From positions 3,254,325 to 3,318,324 of the forward strand of contig NZ_CM001373.1 in the NCBI RefSeq assembly GCF_000236165.1: DNA of 64,000 nt. The letters run 5' to 3'. This document shows positions 8,887-17,880 of the stretch, in pieces. The stretch's first letter is position 1; every line of letters begins with the position of its first letter. Source of the DNA: Fluoribacter dumoffii NY 23 (GTDB lineage: Bacteria > Pseudomonadota > Gammaproteobacteria > Legionellales > Legionellaceae). Made by a program: the position numbers and the translations under genes. The notes under the pieces are model-generated. The model did not search any database and was not told the origin of the DNA. It saw only the letters and a list, made by a program, of their open reading frames with translations.

Positions 8887-9741
8887 ATGATTACAGTTTT
8901 CGAAAAAGACAGTAAGCCGCCGATGAATTACTCCAAATATGGTTATAAAATAAGGCCAATCAAAGAAGGTTGTGGATATACCTGGTTATTTTTGCCTGGA
9001 GGTCCAGGTTTAGGTTCTGAATACCTCGCTGATTTATGCAATAAGCTCCAAGTACCTGGATCTGTTTTGCTTTTGGACTTCCCACAAGATGGCATCAATA
9101 CCCAAGGCAAGCTGGACATGAAGTGTTGGCAAGTGGGTTTAATTGATTTATTACAATCAATTCCCCATCCTGTCCTGGTAACACACAGTTTTTCAGGAAT
9201 GTTTGCGCTAAATTTACCCGAGTTAAACGAGTATCTGGCAGGATTGGTATTGATGAATACCACCACCGAAAACAGTTTTTTTCCGCATGTAAGTGCAATG
9301 CAGGAACGTCACCATTTACCCGATTTGATTCCCCCGGCCAGTCAATACCATCTGGCACCATCAAATGAAACATATAAAGAGTTTTGGAATACTTACAAAC
9401 ACTATTGCTTTACGGCTGAAGAATTGAATGAAGGGGAAAAAATAATCCCTCTTTTTGCTTTTAATAACGCCGCATATCACTATGCTATCGAACATTTTTA
9501 TCCCGATTATTCCTGCAAATGGTTTCCTCAAGCAATCCCTGTAATGACTATTGCCAGCGAAAATGATTTTATTTGCCCGCCCCGGATTTTTGTGGAAAAT
9601 AATAAATTTCAGGGTAAAAACAGTATCCATCAAATTATTGAAAATGCTGGGCATTGTCCCTGGTTAATTTATTTTAATGACGTGCAATGTTGCTTTAATG
9701 ATTTTATAGTGAAACTGAATTCTGTCTCAATGACAAAATAG
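8887..9741 (+). CDS. Alpha/beta hydrolase
   Basis: 284 residues with the canonical fold order: oxyanion segment LFLPGGPGLGS (about 35-44), nucleophile elbow VTHSFSGMFAL with Ser101 (HSFSG in place of the usual HSFGG), acid in IASENDFICPP and catalytic His in IENAGHCPW near the C-terminus. No signal peptide, so probably cytosolic. The substrate is unknown; the HGGPG-like opening resembles proline iminopeptidase and carboxylesterase relatives. It precedes the MAPEG gene by 29 bp on the same strand. Confidence 0.85.
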   Translation: MITVFEKDSKPPMNYSKYGYKIRPIKEGCGYTWLFLPGGPGLGSEYLADLCNKLQVPGSVLLLDFPQDGINTQGKLDMKCWQVGLIDLLQSIPHPVLVTHSFSGMFALNLPELNEYLAGLVLMNTTTENSFFPHVSAMQERHHLPDLIPPASQYHLAPSNETYKEFWNTYKHYCFTAEELNEGEKIIPLFAFNNAAYHYAIEHFYPDYSCKWFPQAIPVMTIASENDFICPPRIFVENNKFQGKNSIHQIIENAGHCPWLIYFNDVQCCFNDFIVKLNSVSMTK

Positions 9742-9770
9742 TAGGTAGTTCCATTACAGGGAGATGAAAA

Positions 9771-10160
9771 ATGTATCCACTAACCACACTCACCGCCTCT
9801 TTGTTTGCCCTTGCTTACATTTTTCTTTCAATCTATGTAGTTTCTCTGCGAAGAAAACATAAGGTAATCATAGGAAGCAAAGAGTTTATTGATTTGGAAA
9901 TGGCGATAAGAGCCCATGGCAATTTTGCAGAGTATGTTCCCTTTACGCTAATCCTGCTTTTTTGTGCCGAAGCCAATAACGCCAACTGGATACTACTCTT
10001 AGCCTTGATTTTATTCTTTGTCATAGGACGTATCTTTCATGCCTATGCATTTCTTGCAGAAAAACATCACCTGAAATTTCGTGTCCGCGGAATGATTTTG
10101 ACTTTCACAGTGATAGCTTGCCTTTCATTACTCAATTTAATTCTGCTTGTTTCAACATGA
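9771..10160 (+). CDS. MAPEG family membrane protein
   Basis: 129 residues with four predicted transmembrane helices (about 5-25, 52-70, 72-92, 105-127). The MAPEG signature is AIRAHGNFAEYVPFTLILL with its Arg-His/Asn-Glu pattern, followed by GRIFHAYAF. Bacterial MAPEG proteins are glutathione-dependent transferases or peroxidases, or of unknown role. A GGGAGATG-containing site lies just upstream of the ATG. Confidence 0.9.
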   Translation: MYPLTTLTASLFALAYIFLSIYVVSLRRKHKVIIGSKEFIDLEMAIRAHGNFAEYVPFTLILLFCAEANNANWILLLALILFFVIGRIFHAYAFLAEKHHLKFRVRGMILTFTVIACLSLLNLILLVST

Positions 10161-10248
10161 GTGGAGATGTTTGCCCGTCTCCTTAATTTGCTATTTTAGA
10201 TGGGATCCATTATGTTCATGTAATGAAATTGCCTGTCTGAGCAAAGGG

Positions 10249-11853
10249 ATGACCAACCGTCTTATAAATAAAAATGTTGATATTTATAAGTTTCCGCAAG
10301 TATTTGAAAAAAATTTAGGTTCTATCACCCTTGGCGATTTACATGGAAACCCAATCAAACTCATTCATTTCCTTTTTCGCCAGCAAATCATTCAATTTAA
10401 GGAGGAAGTGAAGCACGCTGAGGAAACCTACCAGCACTTTGTTACGCTCTATGAGCAGTATGGTGACATTCTCCAGGAGTATTTGGAAAATCGTACGCTT
10501 TTACAGTTTGCGCACGTCAAAAGAGACAATGCACAAGAACGCATTGCCAACCTTGAGAAACAATTACGGGAAGTAAATTCCGATTCTCAATTATCCCAGG
10601 CCTTATCCCTTCTCCATCAGCAAGCCTTGTTAAAATTGGAGACTGCAGAAAATGAGCATGGCCAATTACAACAAAAACTCGCTGCACCCAAAGAAAAAAT
10701 GGCTTATTGTATATGCCAATTTAATCAATTCATGGGCCAATTAGTAATCCGGGATAATCAAACCCTTATTCGTCTTATTGGCGATGAAGTGGCAGACCGT
10801 GGGAATTGTGATTATTTCACCTTAAGAATTCTTAACCTGCTTAACCATAACCACTGCCCATTAACCATCCTTGCTTCCAACCATGGCAGTGAATTTATTC
10901 ATGCGTTTGAACAATTAATCACAGGCCATTTGCTTCTACCGGCGGGTTACATCGGTGATGTGCAAATTACCTCCTTTTGGGGATTAAAGCTTTTACTCGA
11001 GCACAACTTGATTCAACAAGAGGAACTAATCCAATTAGTTAATGAAAGTTACAAGCCGGGTCTTAAAATACTGGATTATACCCTCAGCGAACAGGGGATT
11101 ACTTTATTTAGTCATGCCCCCATTCGCTTCGACGCCCTTCAGTTGTTGGCAGCAAAACTCGAAGTACATTATGATGATTCCTCTACAACCGCTTTAGCCG
11201 CAACCATCGATCAAATGAATCAGCGATTCCAATCCTACATCGATAAGAATACCCTCTATACCTTATTTATTACCGAGACAATTCATGACCGGACCCAAAT
11301 GTCCGAAGAAGAAAGGACAACCTGGCCTTTAGTCTATTTTTTCTGGAATCGTTGGAATGAAATTAAAGAAACTGAAACCGCAAGACCGGCAATCCATAAT
11401 AATTATTGTGTTACCTATGTACATGGCCATGATGGATATCAAAGTCTGCTGCCGCACGTGCATAATCTCGATACGGCTTGTGGGAAGGAAGCGCGCACCA
11501 TCGAGAATGAACGCATCAATAAAGCATTTCTCTTTATTAGGGAAAATCAAAATAAAGCGGTAGACAAAACAACCGCTGAATCCTATATTCGTGAGGTTTT
11601 AAGATATAAAGTATTTGATTCAGACGAGCGCAGCTTACCACCAAGCTTACGCCATGATAATAAACACCTTAAAAGCAGTTACAATAATGAATGTAACAAC
11701 AGCATAAAAAAATTAGGCCTGTTAGGGAAGCCAATCATCATGGCAGGTGCAAGTGATGACTTTAAAATATCGACACCACCCTCCACTCCGAGAGAACTAA
11801 TCCTTGCATCTGAAGAACAGGACGATAATATTCTTTTTAATTTATCAAGCTAA
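10249..11853 (+). CDS. Wip-like calcineurin-fold metallophosphatase, candidate Dot/Icm effector
   Basis: The metallophosphoesterase blocks are present in order: GDLHGN (residues 29-34 from the chosen start), GDEVADRG (178-185, matching GDxxDRG) and SNHG (210-213, a variant of GNHE). Between blocks one and two lies about 140 residues of helical, coiled-coil-prone sequence (KEEVKHAEETYQHF to EHGQLQQKLAAPKEK). This insertion is like that of the Legionella effectors WipA/WipB. A later histidine block is YCVTYVHGHDG. The C-terminus (ILASEEQDDNILFNLSS) is acidic with a hydrophobic tail, as in Dot/Icm signals. The start is uncertain: this ATG has a poorly spaced AAAGGG, but the first strand LGSITLGD must be retained. 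Confidence 0.75.
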   Translation: MTNRLINKNVDIYKFPQVFEKNLGSITLGDLHGNPIKLIHFLFRQQIIQFKEEVKHAEETYQHFVTLYEQYGDILQEYLENRTLLQFAHVKRDNAQERIANLEKQLREVNSDSQLSQALSLLHQQALLKLETAENEHGQLQQKLAAPKEKMAYCICQFNQFMGQLVIRDNQTLIRLIGDEVADRGNCDYFTLRILNLLNHNHCPLTILASNHGSEFIHAFEQLITGHLLLPAGYIGDVQITSFWGLKLLLEHNLIQQEELIQLVNESYKPGLKILDYTLSEQGITLFSHAPIRFDALQLLAAKLEVHYDDSSTTALAATIDQMNQRFQSYIDKNTLYTLFITETIHDRTQMSEEERTTWPLVYFFWNRWNEIKETETARPAIHNNYCVTYVHGHDGYQSLLPHVHNLDTACGKEARTIENERINKAFLFIRENQNKAVDKTTAESYIREVLRYKVFDSDERSLPPSLRHDNKHLKSSYNNECNNSIKKLGLLGKPIIMAGASDDFKISTPPSTPRELILASEEQDDNILFNLSS

Positions 11854-11873
11854 AAATTGTCTTAAAGCAAATT

Positions 11874-11905
11874 GTAACCCGGTTTATAGAAAGCATCCGG
11901 GTTAC
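11874..11905. terminator. Strong hairpin between convergent genes
   Basis: GTAACCCGG (11874-11882) and CCGGGTTAC (11897-11905) pair perfectly over 9 bp with a 14-nt loop. It lies between the converging stops of the metallophosphatase gene and the catalase-like gene. No long T-run follows on either strand, so it is a likely but unproven bidirectional terminator. Confidence 0.45.
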
Positions 11906-11913
11906 CATAGAAT

Positions 11914-12819
11914 CTAGCGTTGATGTTGGAAAAACAGTTTTTTATCCCCATAATTTGATGCCAATAAAGGACTTTCCAGCATTAATGTTCCCACGTGGTA
12001 TTCTGTACCTTGGTATTCACCATAAACCTCATAAATTGCTCCCATCGGTACCCCTGAAAAAGAAACCCTGAAATCTTCTCTTGCGTTTTCAGGAATCAAA
12101 TCTTTAACCAGGCTAGTAGGTCTGAAATAGATTCGCTCCGGGAAGATCGGAATACCATTAAACTTGCCTTCGCCCGTCCAAGACGCCAAATGCCACAAAG
12201 GCAGATTATTTGCAGGATCACGAGTCCACTCAAAAATTTTCTCAATGGCCTTGAGAGTCCAGCTGGTAGGATGAGGGATTTGATTTGAGAAATCTTTTGC
12301 AAAATAATTCCAGTTTCCTTTTTGGCCCTCAAGCAAATTCATTACCTGCAAGTTTAAAGAAGGATGGTTTGATATTAAGAATTTAATCGCCAAACCGGGA
12401 ATGTAGTTATCATCGGATGGAGGCGTTGCCAGAGACAAACGTGCCAAACCAACTGCACCTGTTTGATAAATACCGGTAAATGGATGATCCGGAGCGGGAA
12501 CCAATGCAATTTTTCCTACTGAGCCATTGGCATGAATAATTTTTACTCGTCCCTCCGGCATTTCATCACTGGCGGTATCAAACGTGGGATTTAATCGAAA
12601 CAATCCCTTTAATTTCTCGAGTACTTCACTGAAACTATCACCAGCAAGTGGAGGCAAGGGATCTTCTGCATGGCTTAAAGTGATTTCATTCCATAATAAA
12701 TCAAGTTTTTCTCTAGCAGTTAATTCCTGGTAATAACACGGTAAATCAGCATAGGAACTCAAACTTATAAAAAAGCAGATGAGCCCGCTCATAATCAAGG
12801 TCAAACATCGATACATCAA
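11914..12819 (-). CDS. Exported catalase-like-domain protein (tentative)
   Basis: 301 residues with a signal peptide (hydrophobic about 5-22, cleavage near SYA). The segment VKIIHANGSVGKIALVP, then TGIYQTGAVGLARLSLA, then IPGLAIKFLIS recalls the catalase-like superfamily, in which a His strand and a GxxRxS/PGxAxK region line the heme pocket. The later FRPTSLVKDLIPENAREDFRVSFSG is also compatible. A proximal heme tyrosine cannot be assigned with confidence, so peroxidase activity is unproven. Confidence 0.5.
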   Translation of the reverse strand: MMYRCLTLIMSGLICFFISLSSYADLPCYYQELTAREKLDLLWNEITLSHAEDPLPPLAGDSFSEVLEKLKGLFRLNPTFDTASDEMPEGRVKIIHANGSVGKIALVPAPDHPFTGIYQTGAVGLARLSLATPPSDDNYIPGLAIKFLISNHPSLNLQVMNLLEGQKGNWNYFAKDFSNQIPHPTSWTLKAIEKIFEWTRDPANNLPLWHLASWTGEGKFNGIPIFPERIYFRPTSLVKDLIPENAREDFRVSFSGVPMGAIYEVYGEYQGTEYHVGTLMLESPLLASNYGDKKLFFQHQR

Positions 12820-12921
12820 AGCCTCCTTGTCTTCAAAGTTAATTGTGACAGAGTATACGAAATAACGAAGCTTTTCTAATATTTTTATGAGAATTGGGAT
12901 AGTATTTAGTGGAACAAGGAT

Positions 12922-12952
12922 CCCGGGGGGTTAGATAATTCCCCCCCCCGGG
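12922..12952. terminator. GC-rich hairpin with C9 run between bla-like and catalase-like genes
   Basis: CCCGGGGGG (12922-12930) pairs with CCCCCCGGG (12944-12952) over 9 bp. It lies 18 bp after the beta-lactamase-like stop on the minus strand. It lacks a T-run, so it may be a weak terminator or an mRNA-end stabiliser. The C9 homopolymer inside is prone to length change. Confidence 0.4.
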
Positions 12953-12969
12953 TCACTTGTATAAGGGAA

Positions 12970-14022
12970 CTAGGATTTCATAAAATGGTCATAAATAGCA
13001 CGGCTTGCAAGGGCTATGGCACGACTGCGTGGATAATCACTGGCAGATTTGGATTTAACATAAACTGCAATTGCAATATGCCCTTTATTATTAGGCAAAG
13101 TAATAATCCCCACATCACTTACAAAACGATAGAGTTTTTTAGAACCGGGATATCTTAAATAATCCTGCTCATAAATTGACCACGTTCCTGTTTTGTGCGC
13201 GACCTTCACATGTGCAGGCAATAATCCCCTGATTCTGCTGCGCCCGGTGCGGCATTTCTCCATAATATCCATTAGAAGATTGGTACTTGATTCGGAAAGG
13301 GCTTGTTTTTTATATAATTTGACAAGCAATTTTGCCATATCATTAGGTGTCGTGGTATCGCGAATGTCTTTTTCAAAGCGTTGCCAGGCTTGTTGTTTTT
13401 CGCTTAGGGGAACCCGATTGGATATTTTTTGCCAGGAATATACCGGCTGCCGTTTTTTTAAAAAGGAACGATCCACATGATTGGTATCGACAAACATTTC
13501 CATAATGGAGCGATTAACAAAAATATTTTTAAATCCCAGCGCACTCATTCGTTGGGCAACATATTTAGGCCCCTTAGCCGCTTGCAATAATGCATCGCTT
13601 GCACTGTTATCACTGTTTCTGAGAGTATGTTTCAGTATTTCTTTTAAGGTAATGCTCAGTTTTCTCTTTTCGAATAAATAATGCAATGAGCCTGACCCCG
13701 GGACCGAGTAGCGGGAATCCATTTTAATTACCCGGTTCAATGAATCTTTTTTCTCATCTACGCGATGCAGAAAAGCCATGGCTATAGGTAATTTAATCGT
13801 GCTTGCCATAAAAAACCGTTGATTACTGTTATGGGCTATCACTTTATTTTTTTCTATATAAATGGCAGTAATTCCCATTACTGTATTTGATTTTTTTTCG
13901 ATTGCATTTAATTTTTTAAGGAGTTCCGCGTCGGTTTGGGCAAAAGCATTTACCCAAAATACACAACTCAAAAACCAACACATTAAGGTATTTTTTGAAC
14001 ATTGCGTTAGTATTTTTTTCAT
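12970..14022 (-). CDS. Class A beta-lactamase-related serine hydrolase
   Basis: Signal peptide (about residues 1-28, cleavage near AFA), so periplasmic. The three penicillin-recognising motifs are present: STIK (S74-K77), SDN (137-139) and KTGT (277-280). E175 in SIMEMF is a candidate for the general base of the omega loop. About 20 residues (near 180-205) look like an extra loop relative to TEM-type enzymes, closer to PER/CfxA-like subclass A2. At 350 residues it is longer than the usual 290. It could hydrolyse beta-lactams or act on peptidoglycan. Confidence 0.88.
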   Translation of the reverse strand: MKKILTQCSKNTLMCWFLSCVFWVNAFAQTDAELLKKLNAIEKKSNTVMGITAIYIEKNKVIAHNSNQRFFMASTIKLPIAMAFLHRVDEKKDSLNRVIKMDSRYSVPGSGSLHYLFEKRKLSITLKEILKHTLRNSDNSASDALLQAAKGPKYVAQRMSALGFKNIFVNRSIMEMFVDTNHVDRSFLKKRQPVYSWQKISNRVPLSEKQQAWQRFEKDIRDTTTPNDMAKLLVKLYKKQALSESSTNLLMDIMEKCRTGRSRIRGLLPAHVKVAHKTGTWSIYEQDYLRYPGSKKLYRFVSDVGIITLPNNKGHIAIAVYVKSKSASDYPRSRAIALASRAIYDHFMKS

Positions 14023-14430
14023 AAATTATATAATCCATTTTATATTTCTTTTATTCATTGTCTGGCGTAAATAAGCTGCAATACGCGCATGTGCCGCTGT
14101 TTTCATTTGTATCGATAAAGCACACAAAATCTTTCCCTACCCACATGAAACATGCCATAGTGTAAAGGGTGTCACTGAAAATAAGGGATTCAATTTCTTT
14201 GTACCAGCAGTATTGCCTAATTTGCCTTACTTGTTTGCAATAAAATGGTCCAAGGGCTTTATGCAAATTTTTATTCTATTTTTATCTTAATTACAACTTT
14301 TTTAAATTTTCACAGCAATTTGTTTGCTATTTGTTCTTAAAACGAACCTTTTTGTAGCCGGGAGTTACATTATTTTCATTATATCCCTCTTTAAAAAAAG
14401 AGCAGCACAAGTGTGCAAATTTATTAATCG
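14023..14430. other. 408-bp gap between minus-strand genes, with one doubtful small ORF
   Basis: The stretch is AT-rich. On the minus strand, 14051-14266 is open for 71 codons from a TTG without a visible ribosome site. The product has five cysteines in its C-terminal half (CFMWVGKDFVCFID, SGTCAYCSLF), which could be a gene remnant or a small unknown protein. Nothing else is recognisable. Confidence 0.3.
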
Positions 14431-16062
14431 TTATGAAGCAAGACTACCCCCCAAACGAAAATAAGCAGTTCTCATGTAGGCCTGCAACTCCTCAGGATTC
14501 ACAGGCATTTGGGTTAAACCGATATATTTATCCGGTCGAATTAACACTGCAATTGGCTGATTGATTTTAAAACGTTGATGCATCGTTTGCTGTTCATCAA
14601 AAAACATTGAAATATCCGCATCGGGTAAGGCTATATCAGGATGGGAGACAATGATATGCGTTTTAATCAAACCATTAAATTGTTGCGCTAGGTTCCTTGC
14701 TGTCTCAATGAGGAGCGGCATTTGATTCGTTTGGCTTAGACCGGCAAATAAAAATAAATGATGCAGGGTTCCCTGAGTTATCTGCTGAAGTTGTCTTTTT
14801 TCATGAGTTCTGGCCTCAATGAGAGGAAAACTAATGAGAAATTCACCTATTTTAAAAGAAGTTTTTTCTCCCAATACCTTCACTATAGGGCTTTTGGCAT
14901 AACTTACTGTCAATTCAGCAAGGTTATATAAAACAAAACGCTTCATTGAATCAAAGGACATAGCCATCTTTAGGATGAAATTGCGTAAAAAAATCATCAC
15001 CCGATTGCTCATCATTATTAACCGGGTTATATTTCCGGTTTGTTTTAAAACTTCTGCAGCGATGGGATGGCGTTCACTGTTATAACTATCCAGTAATGCA
15101 TCCTTTGCGAGTCCTTTTTGTACTAGAGCCAGTTTCCAAACCAAATTATAGATATCTTGTAAGCCGGTATTTAAACCCTGGCCTCCCATAGGACTATGAA
15201 CATGGGCTGAGTCCCCTGCAAAAAATACTCGCCCATAACGATAGTTTTGGATTTGTTTGTGATCAATGCCAAATTGGCTAATCCAAACAGGATCATGTAA
15301 ATTAGCGGGCTCACTACACCGTACCTTAAAAGCATGAGTAATCTCTTCAAGGGTGGGTTCCTGATGCATAATTTTTTCCGGGGCAGTCATGACCACTCGA
15401 TACCGTTTTTCTCCCATAGGAAAACACGCAGCCGGCCCTTTGTCGCTTACAAAGAGAATAAATTTATCTTCAGGTAACTCCCAATCAATAAGCAAGTCGG
15501 CAAGCCACCAGGTTTGTTTGAAAGAGGAGCCTATAAATTCAGCATGAACCAGTTTCCTCATGGTACTGTGCGATCCATCACAAGCAATAATCCAATGAGA
15601 TTGAATTTTTTCACTCTCGCCATCAATATGTTTTACAGTAGATATGATATGAGTTGGTGTTTGTTCCATATCCATAAGTTCTGTTTGCCACTCAACGTGC
15701 AGGCCCCTGTCGAGTAACGCTTGCTGGAAAATATGTTCTGTCCTGTTTTGGGGAAGATCGATAACAAAATGATAATCTGCTTCTACAAGAGCATAGGTGG
15801 CATGGATTAATTCTTTTCCCTCAGATTGAAACAATACTCCATTTACTTTTTGGCCTTCAATGAGTATTTGTTCAAGAAAACCACCATCTTTAAGCAGATC
15901 AAGGGTGCGGATATGGATGGCTAAAGCCTTTGATTTATCACTGAGAGTCGACTTTTTGTCGATAATGCGGCAATTTAAACCATGCCGTTTGAGTTCATTT
16001 GCGCAGAATAAACCGACAGGCCCCGCTCCCACGACCAGTACATCCCATATTTTATCAGCCAT
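14431..16062 (-). CDS. FAD-dependent aromatic monooxygenase (PheA/TfdB/MhpA family)
   Basis: 543 residues. The N-terminal FAD-binding Rossmann motif is VLVVGAGPVGLFCANEL, the DG-type motif is IIACDGSHSTMRK and the second FAD motif is FFAGDSAHVHSPMGGQGLNTG. The C-terminal third has a thioredoxin-like domain, as in phenol hydroxylase and TfdB-type enzymes. It should hydroxylate an aromatic or polyketide-like substrate with NAD(P)H and oxygen. No ring-cleavage or catabolic neighbours are present, so the substrate is open. Confidence 0.9.
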   Translation of the reverse strand: MADKIWDVLVVGAGPVGLFCANELKRHGLNCRIIDKKSTLSDKSKALAIHIRTLDLLKDGGFLEQILIEGQKVNGVLFQSEGKELIHATYALVEADYHFVIDLPQNRTEHIFQQALLDRGLHVEWQTELMDMEQTPTHIISTVKHIDGESEKIQSHWIIACDGSHSTMRKLVHAEFIGSSFKQTWWLADLLIDWELPEDKFILFVSDKGPAACFPMGEKRYRVVMTAPEKIMHQEPTLEEITHAFKVRCSEPANLHDPVWISQFGIDHKQIQNYRYGRVFFAGDSAHVHSPMGGQGLNTGLQDIYNLVWKLALVQKGLAKDALLDSYNSERHPIAAEVLKQTGNITRLIMMSNRVMIFLRNFILKMAMSFDSMKRFVLYNLAELTVSYAKSPIVKVLGEKTSFKIGEFLISFPLIEARTHEKRQLQQITQGTLHHLFLFAGLSQTNQMPLLIETARNLAQQFNGLIKTHIIVSHPDIALPDADISMFFDEQQTMHQRFKINQPIAVLIRPDKYIGLTQMPVNPEELQAYMRTAYFRLGGSLAS

Positions 16063-16167
16063 CGCTACTCCATGCTCTAATCTAGGATAAAATCAATAAG
16101 CTTTATTATAGTCTGATTCATGTACTGATGAGTAGTGACTCGTCATCCTATGAAATTAAAGTATGGT

Positions 16168-17061
16168 TTACTTAATTCTATGCTGCATTTCTTTAAAAAT
16201 AGTGCTTAGCCCCTCCCGATAAGAGGGGTAAAGAAGCGTTATCCCTAATTCTTTTTTAATTTTTTCATTGGAGACACGGCGATTATTCGCATAAAATTGC
16301 TGTTCCATAGGGGACAGGGTTGCTGCCGTATACGGGACAAGCGGTAAAGGGGAGCGGTTAAGTAATGAGGCAGCAAAGGCATCAAGACAATAAGCCGGTG
16401 CAGGCTCATCATCCGCAACATTGTAAACAGAATAGGGATGCGGTTTTTTTATCGACCCACAAATTACAGAAACAATATCCGCAACATGCGCCCTTGAAAA
16501 AAAATGACCTTCTTTAAAAATACTTTCTTTTTTTCCAGCTATAAGACGTTCAATTGCATTTCGCTTGGGGCCATAAATACCCGCCAATCTGAAAACATGC
16601 AGTGGAATTTTCTGAGCTTTGGCAAAAGCCATCCATGCATTTTCTGCCTGTACCCTTAACCTCCCTTGTATTCCTGGCGCTAGAAAAGCTGACTCTTCCG
16701 TTACCCAGGCGCCTTGGTGGTCGCCATAGACACTGGTTGAGGAGAGGTAGCCCAGCCATTGGATATGTGACGCATGTTGGCGGATTAAATCACTGTAGGA
16801 TGCAAGCACGGGATCTCCAATCTCTGCCAAGGGAGGCACGCTTATCAAAAGGTGGGTTGCCCTACTCAACAACCTTGCAATCCCAGGGTCATGAAAATCA
16901 ATCAGCATATAGTCGGCAGAAGTATGGCTCAGGATTTTTTTCTTATCACGGGTTGTGCCGATTACCTGATAATTCAACTGCAGCAGCTCTTTGGCCAAAG
17001 CTTCTGCCGTATAACCAAAGCCAAAGATAAAAAAACAGGGATTTAAACAAGAATTTTTCAT
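16168..17061 (-). CDS. NAD-dependent epimerase/dehydratase-like SDR (YeeZ type)
   Basis: 297 residues, atypical extended SDR. The N-terminal FIFGFGYTAEALAKEL has the GxGxxA-like NAD motif, with TTRDKKK at the end of strand 2. LGYLSSTSVYGDHQGAWVTEE holds the Ser/Tyr segment, followed by RLAGIYGPKRNAIERL and VADDEPAP. This is the pattern of the YeeZ-like SDR group of unassigned substrate. No LPS or sugar genes are adjacent. Confidence 0.8.
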   Translation of the reverse strand: MKNSCLNPCFFIFGFGYTAEALAKELLQLNYQVIGTTRDKKKILSHTSADYMLIDFHDPGIARLLSRATHLLISVPPLAEIGDPVLASYSDLIRQHASHIQWLGYLSSTSVYGDHQGAWVTEESAFLAPGIQGRLRVQAENAWMAFAKAQKIPLHVFRLAGIYGPKRNAIERLIAGKKESIFKEGHFFSRAHVADIVSVICGSIKKPHPYSVYNVADDEPAPAYCLDAFAASLLNRSPLPLVPYTAATLSPMEQQFYANNRRVSNEKIKKELGITLLYPSYREGLSTIFKEMQHRIK

Positions 17062-17159
17062 AGTAAAATTAGACCACTCCTGATGTTAACTCCCTAGGCT
17101 TGAAAGCACACGCTGCACTTTTCAAACTCCCCGCATTACTTTCCGTCTTTTCCATGAAT

Positions 17160-17879
17160 TCATTCACGCAGTGAGGACAGTTCAAAAATATGAGTCCCGG
17201 AATGTTGATGCCAATTTGGTGTATTTTTACTTTTTTGTACTAATCTCATCACCCGGTTGAGAAAATCGGGACCTGGATCTTGCTTATCTGTTTGATAATT
17301 TGGATCCCGTTCAAGCCAAAGAGGAGTATTTTTGAAATTCAAATATTCATTATGTCCAATCACATATTGGATTTGCGGGTATTTCTTCTTAAGATAACAC
17401 ACTAAAAATGCATTCGCTTTGCTCTGGGCTTCAGTCAGATCATCCTCGCTATTGACCCCACCAACATTTTCAATACCAATCGCATAATGGTTCAATCCTA
17501 TAGCATGTCTTGCCATCCAGTTTTCAGGCATCAGCTGATAAATACTTCCATCACGGTCAACTAAATAATGAGCTGAGACGTTCAATTCACCCGGTAATTC
17601 CTTAATCCGTGGGGAGTTTTTAGGGAATGTGGATGGATAAAAAACTCGAAAAGTTGCCTTGAAAGTAGGAATACAGGTCCAGTGCAAAATAATCATCCGT
17701 GGATCAATGTCAATGGATGGGGAATCGATTCCATAATGAGTCAACTGGTATTGGCGGGTTAAGGCAAGACGTTTTGCATCAAATTGAATCGGCGCTTTAT
17801 GAATTTTTTGTGGCGCATCACAAGAAAAGGCGTGCGCCATCGAAGTTATAAAAAATGAGCAAAATAAAAAAAATTTCAT
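17160..17879 (-). CDS. Exported N-acetylmuramoyl-L-alanine amidase (Amidase_2)
   Basis: 239 residues with a signal peptide (MKFFLFCSFFITSMAHA). Zinc ligands fit H66 (IILHWTC), H176 (VIGHNEYL) and D201 (DPGPDF), with E137 in AIGIENVGG, the amidase_2 pattern. It should cleave the amide between N-acetylmuramate and the stem peptide in the periplasm. The ATG lies 1 bp after the stop of the MltA-like gene, so the two are a transcription unit for murein turnover or recycling. Confidence 0.9.
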   Translation of the reverse strand: MKFFLFCSFFITSMAHAFSCDAPQKIHKAPIQFDAKRLALTRQYQLTHYGIDSPSIDIDPRMIILHWTCIPTFKATFRVFYPSTFPKNSPRIKELPGELNVSAHYLVDRDGSIYQLMPENWMARHAIGLNHYAIGIENVGGVNSEDDLTEAQSKANAFLVCYLKKKYPQIQYVIGHNEYLNFKNTPLWLERDPNYQTDKQDPGPDFLNRVMRLVQKSKNTPNWHQHSGTHIFELSSLRE

Positions 17880-17880
17880 A

